Positions 1-9,168 of a stretch of 64,000 nucleotides of DNA are shown in pieces. A program made the translations under genes and the position numbers. The DNA comes from Paenarthrobacter nicotinovorans (GTDB taxonomy: Bacteria > Actinomycetota > Actinomycetes > Actinomycetales > Micrococcaceae). The notes below the pieces were generated by a model. It had not been told where the DNA came from, did not search any database, and was given only the letters and a program-made list of their open reading frames with translations. Position 1 is the first letter of the stretch, and every line of letters begins with the position of its first letter. Location of the stretch: contig NZ_CP089293.1 of NCBI RefSeq assembly GCF_021919345.1, positions 558,001 through 622,000 on the forward strand, written 5' to 3'.

Positions 1-572
1 TGACGGCCCTCACCAGCGACCAACTCATCAAGGGTTTGAAGGAGCGGGCGGCCCGCGACCACCTGACCGGCCTGCTCAACCGTGGAACGTTCCTCGAACT
101 GGCCACCACCGAGCTCCACCGTTTGTACTCCACAGGATCCGGCGCTGCCGTGGTCCTGGCAGACCTGGATCACTTCAAGGCAGTCAACGACGAATACGGT
201 CATGGCGCCGGGGATGAGGCCTTGAAGGCCTTCGCTGCGGCCTGCGCCGCGTCCGTGAGGTCCACGGACCTCATTGGACGCTACGGCGGGGAGGAGTTCA
301 TCCTTTTCCTGCCCGGGGCCACACAGGAGCGGGCTGAGAGCATCGCCGTCGAAATCAGCCGCCGGACCGCAGGCATGCGCACACCGGAAGGTATCCCGTT
401 CCCCACCATCAGCTATGGAGTTACGTCCAGCATCTCTGCCGGAGCCGATCTGAACTTCATGATCGAGGTAGCTGACGCAGCGCTTTACAGTGCCAAGGCA
501 CAAGGAAGAAACCGGATTGTAGGAGCCGACCGCCTCGAGGCGGCCACTATTGCGGATGAGGCACGATCATGA
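1..572 (+). CDS. Diguanylate cyclase (GGDEF), 5' end outside window
   Basis: The reading frame is open from base 3 with no stop, so the gene begins upstream of the window; the TTG at 36 is not taken as the start. The visible part is an almost complete GGDEF domain: DHLTGLLNR near its start, DLDHFKAVND (metal and GTP binding), then the active-site signature RYGGEEF. An RSTD lies five residues before GGEEF, matching the RxxD inhibitory I-site, so product inhibition is likely. By family, the enzyme makes c-di-GMP from two GTP. Its stop overlaps the next start as ATGA, so translational coupling is likely. The sensory N-terminus cannot be seen. Confidence 0.9.
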   Translation, partial: TALTSDQLIKGLKERAARDHLTGLLNRGTFLELATTELHRLYSTGSGAAVVLADLDHFKAVNDEYGHGAGDEALKAFAAACAASVRSTDLIGRYGGEEFILFLPGATQERAESIAVEISRRTAGMRTPEGIPFPTISYGVTSSISAGADLNFMIEVADAALYSAKAQGRNRIVGADRLEAATIADEARS

Positions 573-1072
573 CGCTCAATGAACTGACCACCAGGATCCA
601 GATCCAGCACAACCAGGAGTTGTCCGTCTTCAGGAAAGACATCACCAGTGCTCCCTACAAAGCCGGAACAGCCACATCCTTGAACGCGGACCGGCGCTCG
701 GTGCGGATGGGTCCTGTCCAGTCCGTTGAGGACGGAAACGCCAACCTGACCATCGTGGCCGATGTTGAAGGCCTTGCCTGGTTCACTGCGGACAAGGGTC
801 TCCTGGGAAGTTGCATCACAGTATCCATCGCCGGCCACCGGCGGAACACCGGCACGCGCGTCCATCTCCCGCTCGCTGAATGCGATGCCTGGATCGAGGC
901 CATCCTGGGCGGGTCATGGATCACAAACGTCTACCGCATGGGCAACAAGGCAAAGCCCGACGGCCGGCTGGATATCGCTTCCTATCGCTTGTTCCTGGAC
1001 GAGCACCGCAACCCGGTTCCCAAGCCCCAGGCCGTAGCCGATATGACGCTGCGCAGCCTGGACGAATCGTGA
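569..1072 (+). CDS. Unknown protein between two c-di-GMP enzymes
   Basis: A 167-residue protein that I do not recognise. It has no signal peptide, no hydrophobic segment and no PilZ pattern that I can see (no clear RxxxR with D/NxSxxG). It is predicted to be cytoplasmic, with a mixed alpha/beta composition and one Cys near residue 82 (GSCITVSIAGH). Its start overlaps the upstream GGDEF stop (ATGA) and its stop overlaps the downstream GTG start (GTGA), so all three proteins are probably made from one message in fixed ratio. That context suggests a regulator, receptor or partner of the c-di-GMP enzymes, but this is inference only. A plus-strand frame starting at 880 overlaps its 3' half and is not a separate gene. 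Confidence 0.75.
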   Translation: MTLNELTTRIQIQHNQELSVFRKDITSAPYKAGTATSLNADRRSVRMGPVQSVEDGNANLTIVADVEGLAWFTADKGLLGSCITVSIAGHRRNTGTRVHLPLAECDAWIEAILGGSWITNVYRMGNKAKPDGRLDIASYRLFLDEHRNPVPKPQAVADMTLRSLDES

Positions 1073-2526
1073 CCAGTACCAAGCCTCGCCGGCTGGTGTC
1101 CACTGATGATGACGACCCCCGAATACAAAGCCTGGAACGGCAGGTCCGGGCACTCATGCAAGAACTCCATGAGGTCCGGAATGAACGACGCTATGAGGCC
1201 CTCACCGACCCCCTGACAGGCGTCGGCAACCGGCTGGCCCTGGCCGATGCCTTCAAGGAAGCCACGGCTGCCATGGCCAACAGCATCGCCCCGCCCGCGC
1301 TGCTCCTGTTGAACCTGGACGGATTCAAGACGTTGAAGAACTCTGCGGGCCATGCGGCAGCGGACCAGGTTCTGGTCACCGTTGCCATGCGCATCCGCTC
1401 GGCAGTCCGGGAGAACGACGTCGTCACCCGCCTGGGTGGCGACGAATTCGCTGTGTTGATGCCCGGCACCCCCAAGAACCGGGCTGCCGCCGTCGGGAAC
1501 CGCATCCTGGCCGCGCTGGAACCCGGCATCGACCTCGGCAACAACAGTGTCCAGTGTGCTGCCAGCATGGGCCTGCGGATCGCCGAGCCGCACCACACCC
1601 TGGAGGACCTCCTCCAGGAAGCCGATTTCGCCCTGGAGGAATCCAAGAGCGAGGGCCGGAACAAGCTCAAGCTCTTCGATCCCGTGACCGTGCACTCCCG
1701 GCAACTCCAGCGGCAGATCGTGGGCGACCTGAGGGAGGGGATCCGCTCTGAGCAGCTGGTCCTCTATTACCAACCAATCGTTGACCTTGCCACGGGAACC
1801 ATTGAGGGTTGCGAGGCCCTGGTCCGCTGGAACCATCCGATACACGGGCTCATCATGCCGGACCAGTTCATTCCCGTGGCAGAGGCCACCGGGTTGATTG
1901 CGGAACTGGGCAGGTGGGTCCTCCGCACAGCGATGCGCCAGCTGAGGCAATGGCGGGATAACCCGGCGACGTCGGATCCCGCCTTCTCCATGCGCATCAA
2001 TGTCTCTGCCGCCGACCTTCAAAGCCTGGAATTCGTGGACGACGTCCGCGACGTTCTCCAAAAGGAAGGATTGTCCCCGGATTCGCTGGTCCTGGAACTT
2101 ACCGAGAGCGCCATCATCCAGAACAACGAGCTGGACCGTTACACCCTGATGAGCTTGCACAGGCTGGGTGTAGGCCTGGAGATAGACGATTTCGGCGCCG
2201 GTTATTCCTCGATGGGCTACCTGCGCAAACTCCCCGTGGATCGGGTGAAGGTCGACCGGCAGTTCGTGAAGGACCTGGAGAAGGACCCTTCCCAGCTGGA
2301 GTTCCTGGCGGCAATCCAGCAAGTCATCCGCTCGTGCGGGCTGGAAGGGGTCTGGGAAGGCATTGAGACAGCGCGGGAAGCGGAGTTGCTGCGGAGTATC
2401 GGCTGTACGAGCGGACAGGGGTATTTCTTCGGCAGGCCGTTGCCCGAAGCAGACTTCCTTGCCCGGCTAAAGGAAACGCGAGGTCACTTATGGCCCATCC
2501 CGGAGGGATTTACGGGCCATAAGTGA
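1069..2526 (+). CDS. GGDEF-EAL dual-domain c-di-GMP protein
   Basis: 485 residues. I chose GTG 1069 because it overlaps the previous stop (GTGA) and gives a sensible N-terminus (VTSTKPRRL); longer forms run through the upstream gene. Residues about 20-45 look like a short coiled coil (SLERQVRALMQELHEV). A GGDEF domain follows, with DPLTGVGNR, an intact RLGGDEF and an RxxD I-site (REND). The EAL domain has an intact CEALVRWNHP, ELTES and DDFGAGYSS, the usual metal and catalytic positions, so both cyclase and phosphodiesterase activity are possible. No membrane segment is seen. The last residues (about TRGHLWPIPEGF) are encoded by a palindromic repeat that contains the stop codon, so the C-terminal tail was probably changed by the repeat. 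Confidence 0.92.
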   Translation: MTSTKPRRLVSTDDDDPRIQSLERQVRALMQELHEVRNERRYEALTDPLTGVGNRLALADAFKEATAAMANSIAPPALLLLNLDGFKTLKNSAGHAAADQVLVTVAMRIRSAVRENDVVTRLGGDEFAVLMPGTPKNRAAAVGNRILAALEPGIDLGNNSVQCAASMGLRIAEPHHTLEDLLQEADFALEESKSEGRNKLKLFDPVTVHSRQLQRQIVGDLREGIRSEQLVLYYQPIVDLATGTIEGCEALVRWNHPIHGLIMPDQFIPVAEATGLIAELGRWVLRTAMRQLRQWRDNPATSDPAFSMRINVSAADLQSLEFVDDVRDVLQKEGLSPDSLVLELTESAIIQNNELDRYTLMSLHRLGVGLEIDDFGAGYSSMGYLRKLPVDRVKVDRQFVKDLEKDPSQLEFLAAIQQVIRSCGLEGVWEGIETAREAELLRSIGCTSGQGYFFGRPLPEADFLARLKETRGHLWPIPEGFTGHK

Positions 2527-2533
2527 CCTCGCG
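2477..2533. repeat. Long palindrome, family A copy 1, over a gene end
   Basis: Perfect 20-bp inverted arms (2477-2496 and 2514-2533) around a 17-base loop that itself holds ATCCC and GGGAT. The core GGTCACTTATGGCC recurs in the palindrome at 59606-59666. It contains the TGA of the GGDEF-EAL gene and lies 19 bp from the purL stop, so it can act as a bidirectional terminator for convergent genes, but it lacks a U-tract. Confidence 0.85.
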
Positions 2534-2552
2534 TCACTTCAGGCGGAGAGGA

Positions 2553-4862
2553 TCAGCCGAAGTACTTCGGCAGGGTTCCTTCGTGGGCTTCGCGCAGGGC
2601 GTCCACCGAGAGCTCATCCACGCCGTTGATCTCCAGCTTTCCACCGGCAGCGTCAACGACGCCGATCCGGAGGTGGGCGAAGCCACGGGCGGTGCACATG
2701 TCCTTGAAGCGGACTTCCTCGGAGCGCGGCACGGACACGATGGCCCGGGCCTGGGACTCGGAGAAGAGGGCCGTGAACAGGTCCACGCCGTCGCGCTCCA
2801 TGAGTTCCTCAAGGGCGATGCGGGCGCCGACGCCGTAGCGCAGCGAGGACTCCACCAAAGCAGCCGCGAGGCCACCTTCGGAGAGGTCGTGTGCCGCGTC
2901 AACCATGCCGTCGCGTGAAGCGTTGATCAGGATTTCACCCAGTGCACGCTCAGCTGCGAGGTCAACCTTCGGCGGCAGGCCACCGAGGTGTCCGCGCAGG
3001 TTGGACCATTCGGAACCATCCAGCTCAGCTGCGGTGGTACCCAGCAGGTAGATGGCCTGGCCATCTTCACGCCAGCCCGACGGCGTACGGCGGGCGACGT
3101 CGTCAAGCTTGCCCAGGACCGCCACAACGGGGGAGGGGTGGATCGGCGTGGTGCCGGTCTGGTTGTACAGCGAGACGTTGCCGCCGGTTACGGGGATGCC
3201 AAGTTCCATGCAGGCGTCCGAGAGGCCACGGATGGCCTCGGCGAGCTGCCACATGACATCCGGGTCCTCGGGGGAACCGAAGTTCAGGCAGTCGCTGACG
3301 GCCATCGGAACGGCGCCGGAGGTAGCGACATTGCGGTAGGCCTCAGCCAGTGCGAGCTGTGCGCCTTGGTACGGCTCAAGGTAGGTGTAGCGGCCGTTGG
3401 CGTCGGTGGCCAGGGCAACGCCCAGGCCCGTTTCCTCGTCAACACGGACTACGCCGGCGTCATCCGGGAACGCCATGGCGGTGTTGCCGCCAACGTAGCG
3501 GTCGTACTGCTTGGTGATCCAGGACTTGCTGCACATGTTGGGCGAGGCCACCAGTTCGGTGACAGCCGCAGCCAGCTCGGTGGGAGCCGACGGGCGGCCG
3601 GCGTCCTCAACGGAACCGGTGAAGGAGTTTGCCTGGACGGAATCCTGCCACTCCGGACGGGCGAACGGACGGTCGTAGACCGGGCCGTCGTGCGCGACGG
3701 TGCGGGGATCGACGTCGACAATTACTTCGCCTTCCCAGGTGATGATGAGGCGGCCGGTGTCGGTGACTTCACCCAACCAGGAGTACTCCACGGCCCACTT
3801 GTCCATCACGGCTTCGAAGGCTTCGATGTTCTCCGGGGTAACGACGGCCATCATGCGTTCCTGCGACTCGGACATGAGGATCTCGCCCGGGGTCAGCGTG
3901 GGGTCCCGCAGCAGGACCGAGGTCAGCTCGACCTCCATGCCGCCGTCGCCGTTGGAGGCGAGCTCGGACGTGGCGCAGGAAATGCCTGCAGCGCCGAGGT
4001 CCTGGATACCTTCAACCAGGGAGCCCTTGAAGAGCTCAAGGCAGCACTCGATGAGGACCTTCTCAGCGAACGGGTCGCCTACCTGGACGGCCGGGCGCTT
4101 GGAGGGCTTGGTGTCATCGAAGGACTCCGAGGCCAGCACCGAGGCGCCGCCAATGCCGTCGCCGCCGGTGCGGGCACCGAAGAGGACAACCTTGTTGCCC
4201 TTGCCGGAGGCGTTGGCCAAGCGGATATCCTCGTGGCGCATTACGCCCACGGCCAGCGCGTTCACCAGCGGGTTGCCCTGGTAGACGGAGTCGAAGACCA
4301 TTTCGCCACCGATGTTCGGCAGGCCAAGGCAGTTGCCGTAGCCGCCGATGCCGGCAACGGCACCATGCATGACGCGTGCGGTGTCCGGGTGGTCGATGGC
4401 GCCGAAGCGCAACGGGTCCATCACGGCTACCGGGCGGGCGCCCATGGAAATGATGTCGCGGACGATGCCGCCGATGCCGGTAGCGGCACCCTGGTACGGC
4501 TCAACGAACGACGGCGAGTTGTGGGACTCGATCTTGAACGTTACGGCCCAGCCGTCGCCCAGGTTGGTGACGCCGGCGTTCTCGCCGATGCCCACCAGCA
4601 TGTCCTTCTTCATTTCCTCGGTGACCTTCTCGCCGAACTGGCGGAGGTGGTTCTTGGAGGACTTGTAGGAGCAGTGCTCGCTCCACATGACCGAGTACAT
4701 GGCCAGCTCGGCACCGGTGGGGCGCCGGCCAAGGACCTTGACGATCTCGTCGAATTCGTTCTGCTTCAGGCCCAGCTCGGCCCACGGGAGTTCCGTGTCC
4801 GGGGTCTTGGCAGCGTGCTCAACGGTGTCGATGTTGAACTTCTTGGTGGTTTCCGTGGTCAC
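2553..4862 (-). CDS. purL: Phosphoribosylformylglycinamidine synthase subunit PurL
   Basis: 769 residues, the usual length of the small PurL that works with separate PurS and PurQ. It uses ATP and ammonia delivered by PurQ to convert FGAR to FGAM in purine synthesis. The N-terminal signature [12 protein letters not shown] and the [19 protein letters not shown] segment (substrate and nucleotide site) are clear; the two AIRS-type halves follow in order. Translation starts at GTG 4862, which overlaps the purQ stop (GTGA), so coupling is likely. It ends convergently with the GGDEF-EAL gene beside a long palindrome. Confidence 0.97.
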   Translation of the reverse strand: MTTETTKKFNIDTVEHAAKTPDTELPWAELGLKQNEFDEIVKVLGRRPTGAELAMYSVMWSEHCSYKSSKNHLRQFGEKVTEEMKKDMLVGIGENAGVTNLGDGWAVTFKIESHNSPSFVEPYQGAATGIGGIVRDIISMGARPVAVMDPLRFGAIDHPDTARVMHGAVAGIGGYGNCLGLPNIGGEMVFDSVYQGNPLVNALAVGVMRHEDIRLANASGKGNKVVLFGARTGGDGIGGASVLASESFDDTKPSKRPAVQVGDPFAEKVLIECCLELFKGSLVEGIQDLGAAGISCATSELASNGDGGMEVELTSVLLRDPTLTPGEILMSESQERMMAVVTPENIEAFEAVMDKWAVEYSWLGEVTDTGRLIITWEGEVIVDVDPRTVAHDGPVYDRPFARPEWQDSVQANSFTGSVEDAGRPSAPTELAAAVTELVASPNMCSKSWITKQYDRYVGGNTAMAFPDDAGVVRVDEETGLGVALATDANGRYTYLEPYQGAQLALAEAYRNVATSGAVPMAVSDCLNFGSPEDPDVMWQLAEAIRGLSDACMELGIPVTGGNVSLYNQTGTTPIHPSPVVAVLGKLDDVARRTPSGWREDGQAIYLLGTTAAELDGSEWSNLRGHLGGLPPKVDLAAERALGEILINASRDGMVDAAHDLSEGGLAAALVESSLRYGVGARIALEELMERDGVDLFTALFSESQARAIVSVPRSEEVRFKDMCTARGFAHLRIGVVDAAGGKLEINGVDELSVDALREAHEGTLPKYFG

Positions 4863-5635
4863 TTGTCGCCTCCCACAATCTTGGTCAGTACGGAGGTGAA
4901 GAAGCCCAGGCCGTCGGTGTCGCGGGGTTCGCCGTTCAGCGACTCGGGGCCGAAGCCGGCCTCCACTGCGTGCTCTGGGTGGGGCATGAGGCCCACCACG
5001 TTGCCGGCTGCGTTGGAGATACCGGCGATGTCGCGGCGGGAGCCGTTCGGGTTGAAGCCCACGTAGCGGAACACCACGCGGCCCTCAGCCTCAAGGGCGT
5101 CCAGGGTCTTCTCGTCGGCGATGTACTGTCCGTCCTGGTTCTTCAACGGCACGATGATTTCCTGGCCATCGGTGTAGTCCACGGTCCAGGCTGTGTTGGC
5201 GTTTTCCACGCGCAGCGTCTGGTCGCGGCAGATGAACTTCAGGTGGTCGTTCTTGATCATGGAACCGGGCAGCAGGTGTGACTCGGTGAGGATCTGGAAG
5301 CCGTTGCAGATACCCAGGACCGGGAGCTTGGCGTCGGAGTTCGCAGCATCGATGATCTTGGACATCAGCGGTGCGAAACGCGAGATGGCGCCTGCACGGA
5401 GGTAGTCGCCGTAGGAGAATCCGCCGGGGATGATGACTGCGTCAACATCGCCGAGTTCGGAGTCGGCATGCCAGAGCGGCACCGCTGTGCCACCTGCGAG
5501 ACGCACTGCACGGGCGGCGTCGCGGTCGTCAAGGGTGCCGGGGAAGGTGACGACGCCGATCTTGGCACCAGCGAGGCCACGAGCACCATAAGCGTCGGCG
5601 GCGATAGCCTCGCCGATCAGGGGGAGTGAAGTCAT
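4859..5635 (-). CDS. purQ: Phosphoribosylformylglycinamidine synthase subunit PurQ
   Basis: 258 residues. This is a class I glutamine amidotransferase that hydrolyses glutamine and channels ammonia to PurL. The nucleophile elbow GICNGFQ carries the catalytic Cys; HPEHAVE near the C-terminus supplies the His-Glu pair; [13 protein letters not shown] is the usual oxyanion region. I placed the start at ATG 5635, one base after the purS stop, rather than at the longer in-frame start at 5668, which would lie inside purS. The stop overlaps the purL GTG. Confidence 0.96.
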   Translation of the reverse strand: MTSLPLIGEAIAADAYGARGLAGAKIGVVTFPGTLDDRDAARAVRLAGGTAVPLWHADSELGDVDAVIIPGGFSYGDYLRAGAISRFAPLMSKIIDAANSDAKLPVLGICNGFQILTESHLLPGSMIKNDHLKFICRDQTLRVENANTAWTVDYTDGQEIIVPLKNQDGQYIADEKTLDALEAEGRVVFRYVGFNPNGSRRDIAGISNAAGNVVGLMPHPEHAVEAGFGPESLNGEPRDTDGLGFFTSVLTKIVGGDK

Positions 5636-5636
5636 A

Positions 5637-5888
5637 TCAGGCCTCGACGACCTCGACGTTGACGACATCCTCGATCACCGGGTTGGACAGGAGGGTCTCG
5701 GCAGCTTCGCGGGCCTGGGCCAGGATAGCGTCGGTCACCTCGCCGTCGACAGTCAGTTCAAAGCGCTTGCCCTGGCGGACTGCGCTGAAGCTGTTGAAGC
5801 CGAGGCGGGGCAGTGCACCCACGATGGCCTTCCCCTGGGGGTCCAGAATCTCGGGCTTGGGCATGACGTCAACGACGATCCGGGGCAT
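5637..5888 (-). CDS. purS: Phosphoribosylformylglycinamidine synthase subunit PurS
   Basis: 83 residues, typical of PurS, the small dimer that bridges PurL and PurQ and helps form the ammonia channel. It begins [21 protein letters not shown], the family's usual opening, and contains [16 protein letters not shown]. The ATG at 5888 has an AGGAG a few bases upstream; a longer frame from 5972 adds residues unlike the family. It is the first gene of purS-purQ-purL. Confidence 0.96.
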   Translation of the reverse strand: MPRIVVDVMPKPEILDPQGKAIVGALPRLGFNSFSAVRQGKRFELTVDGEVTDAILAQAREAAETLLSNPVIEDVVNVEVVEA

Positions 5889-6213
5889 CCGGTAACTCCT
5901 GTGCGTGAGTTGGGTGAACCTTAAATAAGGCTGCCGCGGAGATGCCGTCTCACGCCGTTCAGCCGCATTCAAACAGCGTTATGGACACAGGGTTAAACAC
6001 GGTTGTGAACTGCATTGTTTGAACGGCATGGGGGCGCTCCGCGAGCTTGCACAACCATTCTACCGGGAGCGGCGCACATACCCTATTCAGCCCGATTCTG
6101 CGAGGACACCCCGCCGTCACGGCGGAAATCGTGCCAAGGGAACGTCCGACGGCGGCAGGTACGAGCGCCTGTCGGCGCTGGCCGCCGCGGCCCGGCGTCA
6201 CTAGGATTGCCGC
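5889..6213. other. Intergenic region upstream of purS
   Basis: No convincing gene is seen in these 325 bases. The region must hold the purS promoter on the minus strand and that of the small membrane protein on the plus strand. TTCAAAC at 5968-5974 is matched by GTTTGAA at 6017-6023 as a widely spaced inverted pair, a possible but weak regulatory element. I see no purine riboswitch. Confidence 0.4.
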
Positions 6214-6396
6214 ATGGCTGAAAAACCGAAATCGATGGTGCTGGGTGTTGTGGCCGCAGCCGTTTTTGCAGGTTTGGGCCGCATGGTCATCCAAAAGATC
6301 AGGGCTGACAAAGCTGCCCGCGACCACAGGGTGACAGCTCCCTTGGACGCGGAGACCCGGGCGAAAATCAGCGACGCCCTGCGCGGACCCCGGTAG
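6214..6396 (+). CDS. Small membrane-anchored protein, unknown
   Basis: 60 residues, beginning MAEKPKSMVLGVVAAAVFAG. One hydrophobic stretch at about residues 8-22 is followed by a basic segment (IQKIRADKAARDHR), which suggests a single-pass protein with a cytoplasmic tail. AGGATTG lies just before the ATG. An 11-bp stem hairpin begins seven bases after the stop, supporting a real transcription unit. I do not recognise the family. Confidence 0.6.
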   Translation: MAEKPKSMVLGVVAAAVFAGLGRMVIQKIRADKAARDHRVTAPLDAETRAKISDALRGPR

Positions 6397-6402
6397 GGAA
6401 CC

Positions 6403-6432
6403 TGAATAGCGCACGTACAAATGCGCTATTCA
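6403..6432 (+). terminator. Hairpin after the small membrane protein gene
   Basis: Perfect 11-bp arms TGAATAGCGCA and TGCGCTATTCA with an 8-base loop. No long U-tract follows. It ends about 90 bases before the DUF1540 gene. Confidence 0.6.
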
Positions 6433-6521
6433 AAGGGGTTAAACGGCGTGATTCCGGCGTACTTTGGAGATACACGCGGGGGTTCACCCCCCTGGTAAAA
6501 CAAAGATAACCAGGAGGACCA

Positions 6522-6812
6522 ATGACCGATCACATTGCAGAAGTATCCGCCTGTAGCGTTGGCAGCTGCGGATTCAACCACGATGGCTGCACCGCTTTTG
6601 GAATCACCATCGGCGGAACCCAGGACCACGCTTCCTGCGCAACTTTCATTGACACCAATGCCATGGGCGGCCTGCCCAAGGTCCTGGCCCACGTCGGCGC
6701 CTGCCAGCGGTCCGAGTGCGTCCACAACAACAACCTCATGTGCGAGGCCCACGACGTCAAGGTCGGACCCGGCCGCGAAGCCGCCGATTGCCTTACCTAC
6801 GAGCACGCCTGA
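6522..6812 (+). CDS. Double DUF1540 cysteine-rich protein
   Basis: 96 residues with two DUF1540-like modules. The first is CSVGSCGFNHDGC followed by TAFGITIG; the second is CQRSECVHNNNLMC followed by EAHDVKVG. Each shows a C-x4-C-x6/7-C pattern, and extra Cys residues lie between and after them (CATF, DCLTYE). Such spacing suggests metal binding, but no activity is established for the family. A strong AGGAGG precedes the ATG. The gene shares a bidirectional terminator with the manganese catalase gene that faces it, so a link to metal or oxidative stress is possible. Confidence 0.85.
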   Translation: MTDHIAEVSACSVGSCGFNHDGCTAFGITIGGTQDHASCATFIDTNAMGGLPKVLAHVGACQRSECVHNNNLMCEAHDVKVGPGREAADCLTYEHA

Positions 6813-6827
6813 TTGCTGACTAAGCGA

Positions 6828-6864
6828 AAAGTGGGCCCACCTCCTGCGAGGTTGGGCCCACTTT
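6828..6864. terminator. Bidirectional terminator between the DUF1540 and Mn-catalase genes
   Basis: AAAGTGGGCCC pairs with GGGCCCACTTT, with an inner ACCTC/GAGGT stem and a four-base loop. Runs of A on the left and T on the right suit termination in both directions between the two convergent genes. Confidence 0.85.
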
Positions 6865-6876
6865 CTTGCTGTCAGG

Positions 6877-7857
6877 CTACTTCTTGGCCGTCTTGGATTT
6901 GGCCGGGGTTGCCGCGGCTTCCTTGGGGCTGTCGGCGTCCTTCATCTCCTGCTCGGCCGTTGCCTGGATCAAGGCCAGGAGTTCAGGATCGAGTCCGGGC
7001 GCAAACTCTTCCTTGCGTTCCGCCGACATGGTCATGGGGAAACCGTCCGGCATCTGCTCGGTGCTCAGTTCGGTGCCGTCGTTGGACGGTGACGCCCCAC
7101 GGTAGAGCTTGCCTGCTTCGCTGAGGTTGTCAGCGCTGAAGGTGTACTGAACGCTCTGGAGTCCCAGGTCCAGGAGCTTCTTCACTTCCGGGAACTGCTC
7201 GGCGTTGGTCTTGGGGATCGGGAGGACCTTGCCCCAGTTCACGCCCAGGCTTTCCAGGGCCTTTGCGTAAGCATTCTCGTGGGCCTGGTCGCGGACAATC
7301 AGGTAGGCGATGGTGGAGCGTGCCGTCTTGTTTTCCGTCATCTCGTAGATGCGGCATTTCTGGAGCCGCCCCGTGGATTCGAGCATCAGGTTGTAGAGCA
7401 GGTCCAGGACGAGGTTCCCGCTGTTGTAGACGTAGGAACCGCTCCAAGGGTTGCCTGCCGCATCCACGGGCAACGCACCCTGGGCGCCCACCACGTAGTG
7501 GTGGATATTGCTGGTGTCCAGGGCGATCTTCAGGGGAGTGGCACCGCCGGCGCCTGGCTCGTCCACCGGATCCGACTTCTTGCCCTGGTAGCGGGGTGAC
7601 CCATCAAGGAGTTGGGAAATGGTGGTTCCGATGAGTTCCACGTGGCTGATCTCTTCGGTACCGATGCCCTGGAGGAGGTCCTTGTAGGGCTTGGAGGCTG
7701 GATCGCCGCGGAAGTTCATGCTTTGGAAGAGGTACTGCATCATGGTCCGCATTTCGCCGAACTGTCCGCCCAGGCCTTCCTGGAGGGCGTTGGCTGCAGC
7801 GGGATCAGGCTCGTCGGCAGCAATTTCATTGATGAGAAGTTGGGTGTGCAGGTACAT
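6877..7857 (-). CDS. Manganese catalase
   Basis: 326 residues from ATG 7857. An in-frame GTG 12 bases upstream would place the ribosome site GAGGAAACGC inside the gene, so I prefer the ATG. The dimanganese ligands of the family are visible: Glu35 in QFGEMRTMMQ, Glu and His in GTEEISHVE, Glu in IYEMTENK and His in RDQAHENAY. The enzyme splits hydrogen peroxide to water and oxygen in the cytoplasm. The C-terminal 30 or so residues are Lys/Ala rich and variable. It is transcribed alone and is convergent with the DUF1540 gene. Confidence 0.93.
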   Translation of the reverse strand: MYLHTQLLINEIAADEPDPAAANALQEGLGGQFGEMRTMMQYLFQSMNFRGDPASKPYKDLLQGIGTEEISHVELIGTTISQLLDGSPRYQGKKSDPVDEPGAGGATPLKIALDTSNIHHYVVGAQGALPVDAAGNPWSGSYVYNSGNLVLDLLYNLMLESTGRLQKCRIYEMTENKTARSTIAYLIVRDQAHENAYAKALESLGVNWGKVLPIPKTNAEQFPEVKKLLDLGLQSVQYTFSADNLSEAGKLYRGASPSNDGTELSTEQMPDGFPMTMSAERKEEFAPGLDPELLALIQATAEQEMKDADSPKEAAATPAKSKTAKK

Positions 7858-7984
7858 GCGTTTCCTCACGTTGCCTCATGCTATGCGTGGGATGGGAACC
7901 CTCTGCTGGCCACCCCGGACCCACCTAACATAAGCATGCTTACTATTTCCGCGCAAGGAATTTCGCAAGTAAGTGGAGATTCGT

Positions 7985-8932
7985 TCAGCCCGCCACTTGA
8001 TTGGTGAGCGGCTTGCCTTCCTTGAGGGCGGAAATGTTGGCCAGGACCAGCTTCGCCGAACCCTTGGGGCGGTTGCCCGCGACGTGGGGCGTGAGGATCA
8101 GGTTGGGAGCCGACCACAATTCCGAATAGGCCGGCAGTGGTTCCACCTTGGTCACATCCAGTGCTGCTGCACGCAGGCGGCCCCCCTTCAGCGCTGCCAG
8201 CAGCGCGTCCTCATCCACCGTCGCGCCGCGGCCCACGTTGACGAACACGGCGGTCGCCGGCAGATGACGCAGGACCTCGTCATTGAGGGCGTCGGCGGTT
8301 TCCGGGGTCGCGGGCAATATTGAAATCAGCACGTCCGTGGTGCCCAGGACCTCCGGGAACCCATCCGCGGCCACCACCGGGAAGCCATAGCGCTCGCCGG
8401 CGGAACTTGCGACGCCGGTGACCTCCGCGCCCAGCGCGGCCAGCAGGGGAGCCAGCCGCCCGGCGATGGAACCGAACCCCCAAATGGTGACCTTGGCGCC
8501 GTCGAGCGTGTAGAGCTGTTCGGTGCCGGGGTTGGACTGCTCGGCGTTGTACGGCTGGTTCCAGGTAGCGGCTTTTTGCGATTCCAGGAGGACATCCAGG
8601 CGCCGCACGGCAGCCAGGACCAGCGCCAGCGCGTGTTCAGCGACCGGGCCGTCGTGGAGTGAGCGTCCGGACGTGATGGCTGTGGTGTCCCCGAATTCAG
8701 CGGCGAGTACGGAGTCGGGTCCGGCTGCGAGTGTCTGGACCAGCTTGAGCGAGGTCATTTCCTTGGCGGCATCGGCGAGGTTCTCCGAGGTGTTCCGCCA
8801 TGCCACCAGAACCTCTGCGTCGCGGTGCTCGCCGGGGATGGGCTTGTCCACTGCGTAGACCACGATCTCGTCCCCGGAGGTTGCGGGATCGGAAAGGTCC
8901 AGTTCGATGGTGTCCGGGACGAGGATTTTCAC
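7985..8932 (-). CDS. D-2-hydroxyacid dehydrogenase family protein
   Basis: 315 residues. A Rossmann motif reads TIWGFGSIAGRLAP (GxGxxG). The second signature is VNVGRGATVDEDAL, with the substrate-binding Arg of the family nearby. The catalytic Glu lies in KVEPLP and the catalytic His in TPHVAGN. It should reduce or oxidise a 2-hydroxy acid with NAD(P), but the substrate cannot be told. It is a single gene, divergent from the sialidase gene. Confidence 0.88.
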   Translation of the reverse strand: MKILVPDTIELDLSDPATSGDEIVVYAVDKPIPGEHRDAEVLVAWRNTSENLADAAKEMTSLKLVQTLAAGPDSVLAAEFGDTTAITSGRSLHDGPVAEHALALVLAAVRRLDVLLESQKAATWNQPYNAEQSNPGTEQLYTLDGAKVTIWGFGSIAGRLAPLLAALGAEVTGVASSAGERYGFPVVAADGFPEVLGTTDVLISILPATPETADALNDEVLRHLPATAVFVNVGRGATVDEDALLAALKGGRLRAAALDVTKVEPLPAYSELWSAPNLILTPHVAGNRPKGSAKLVLANISALKEGKPLTNQVAG

Positions 8933-9168
8933 GGCAACTCCAAGGTTTACGGGCGTCGGGCAGTTTGCACTCGAGGCTACCGCTTTATCCCGCCGCGCAT
9001 CTGCTCCTGCTCCATCTCTGGCAATGTGACGGCCAGCACTCTATGGTTGTAGGACGTTCGACGTAGCACGTAACACGAACGCCCATCACGAGGTAGCACT
9101 ACACGCCAATCCCTGAACCAACCACGCGTGAAGTGCCAACCCGGAGCCGATTCGAAAGGACACTGGAT

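Noticed and set aside
982..2322. 446-aa minus-strand frame
   Set aside because: Antisense to the GGDEF-EAL gene, whose motifs are intact; no domain seen.
2988..5066. 692-aa plus-strand frame
   Set aside because: It lies antisense to purL and purQ, which have clear motifs; the translation is Gly/Val/Ala-rich without any domain.
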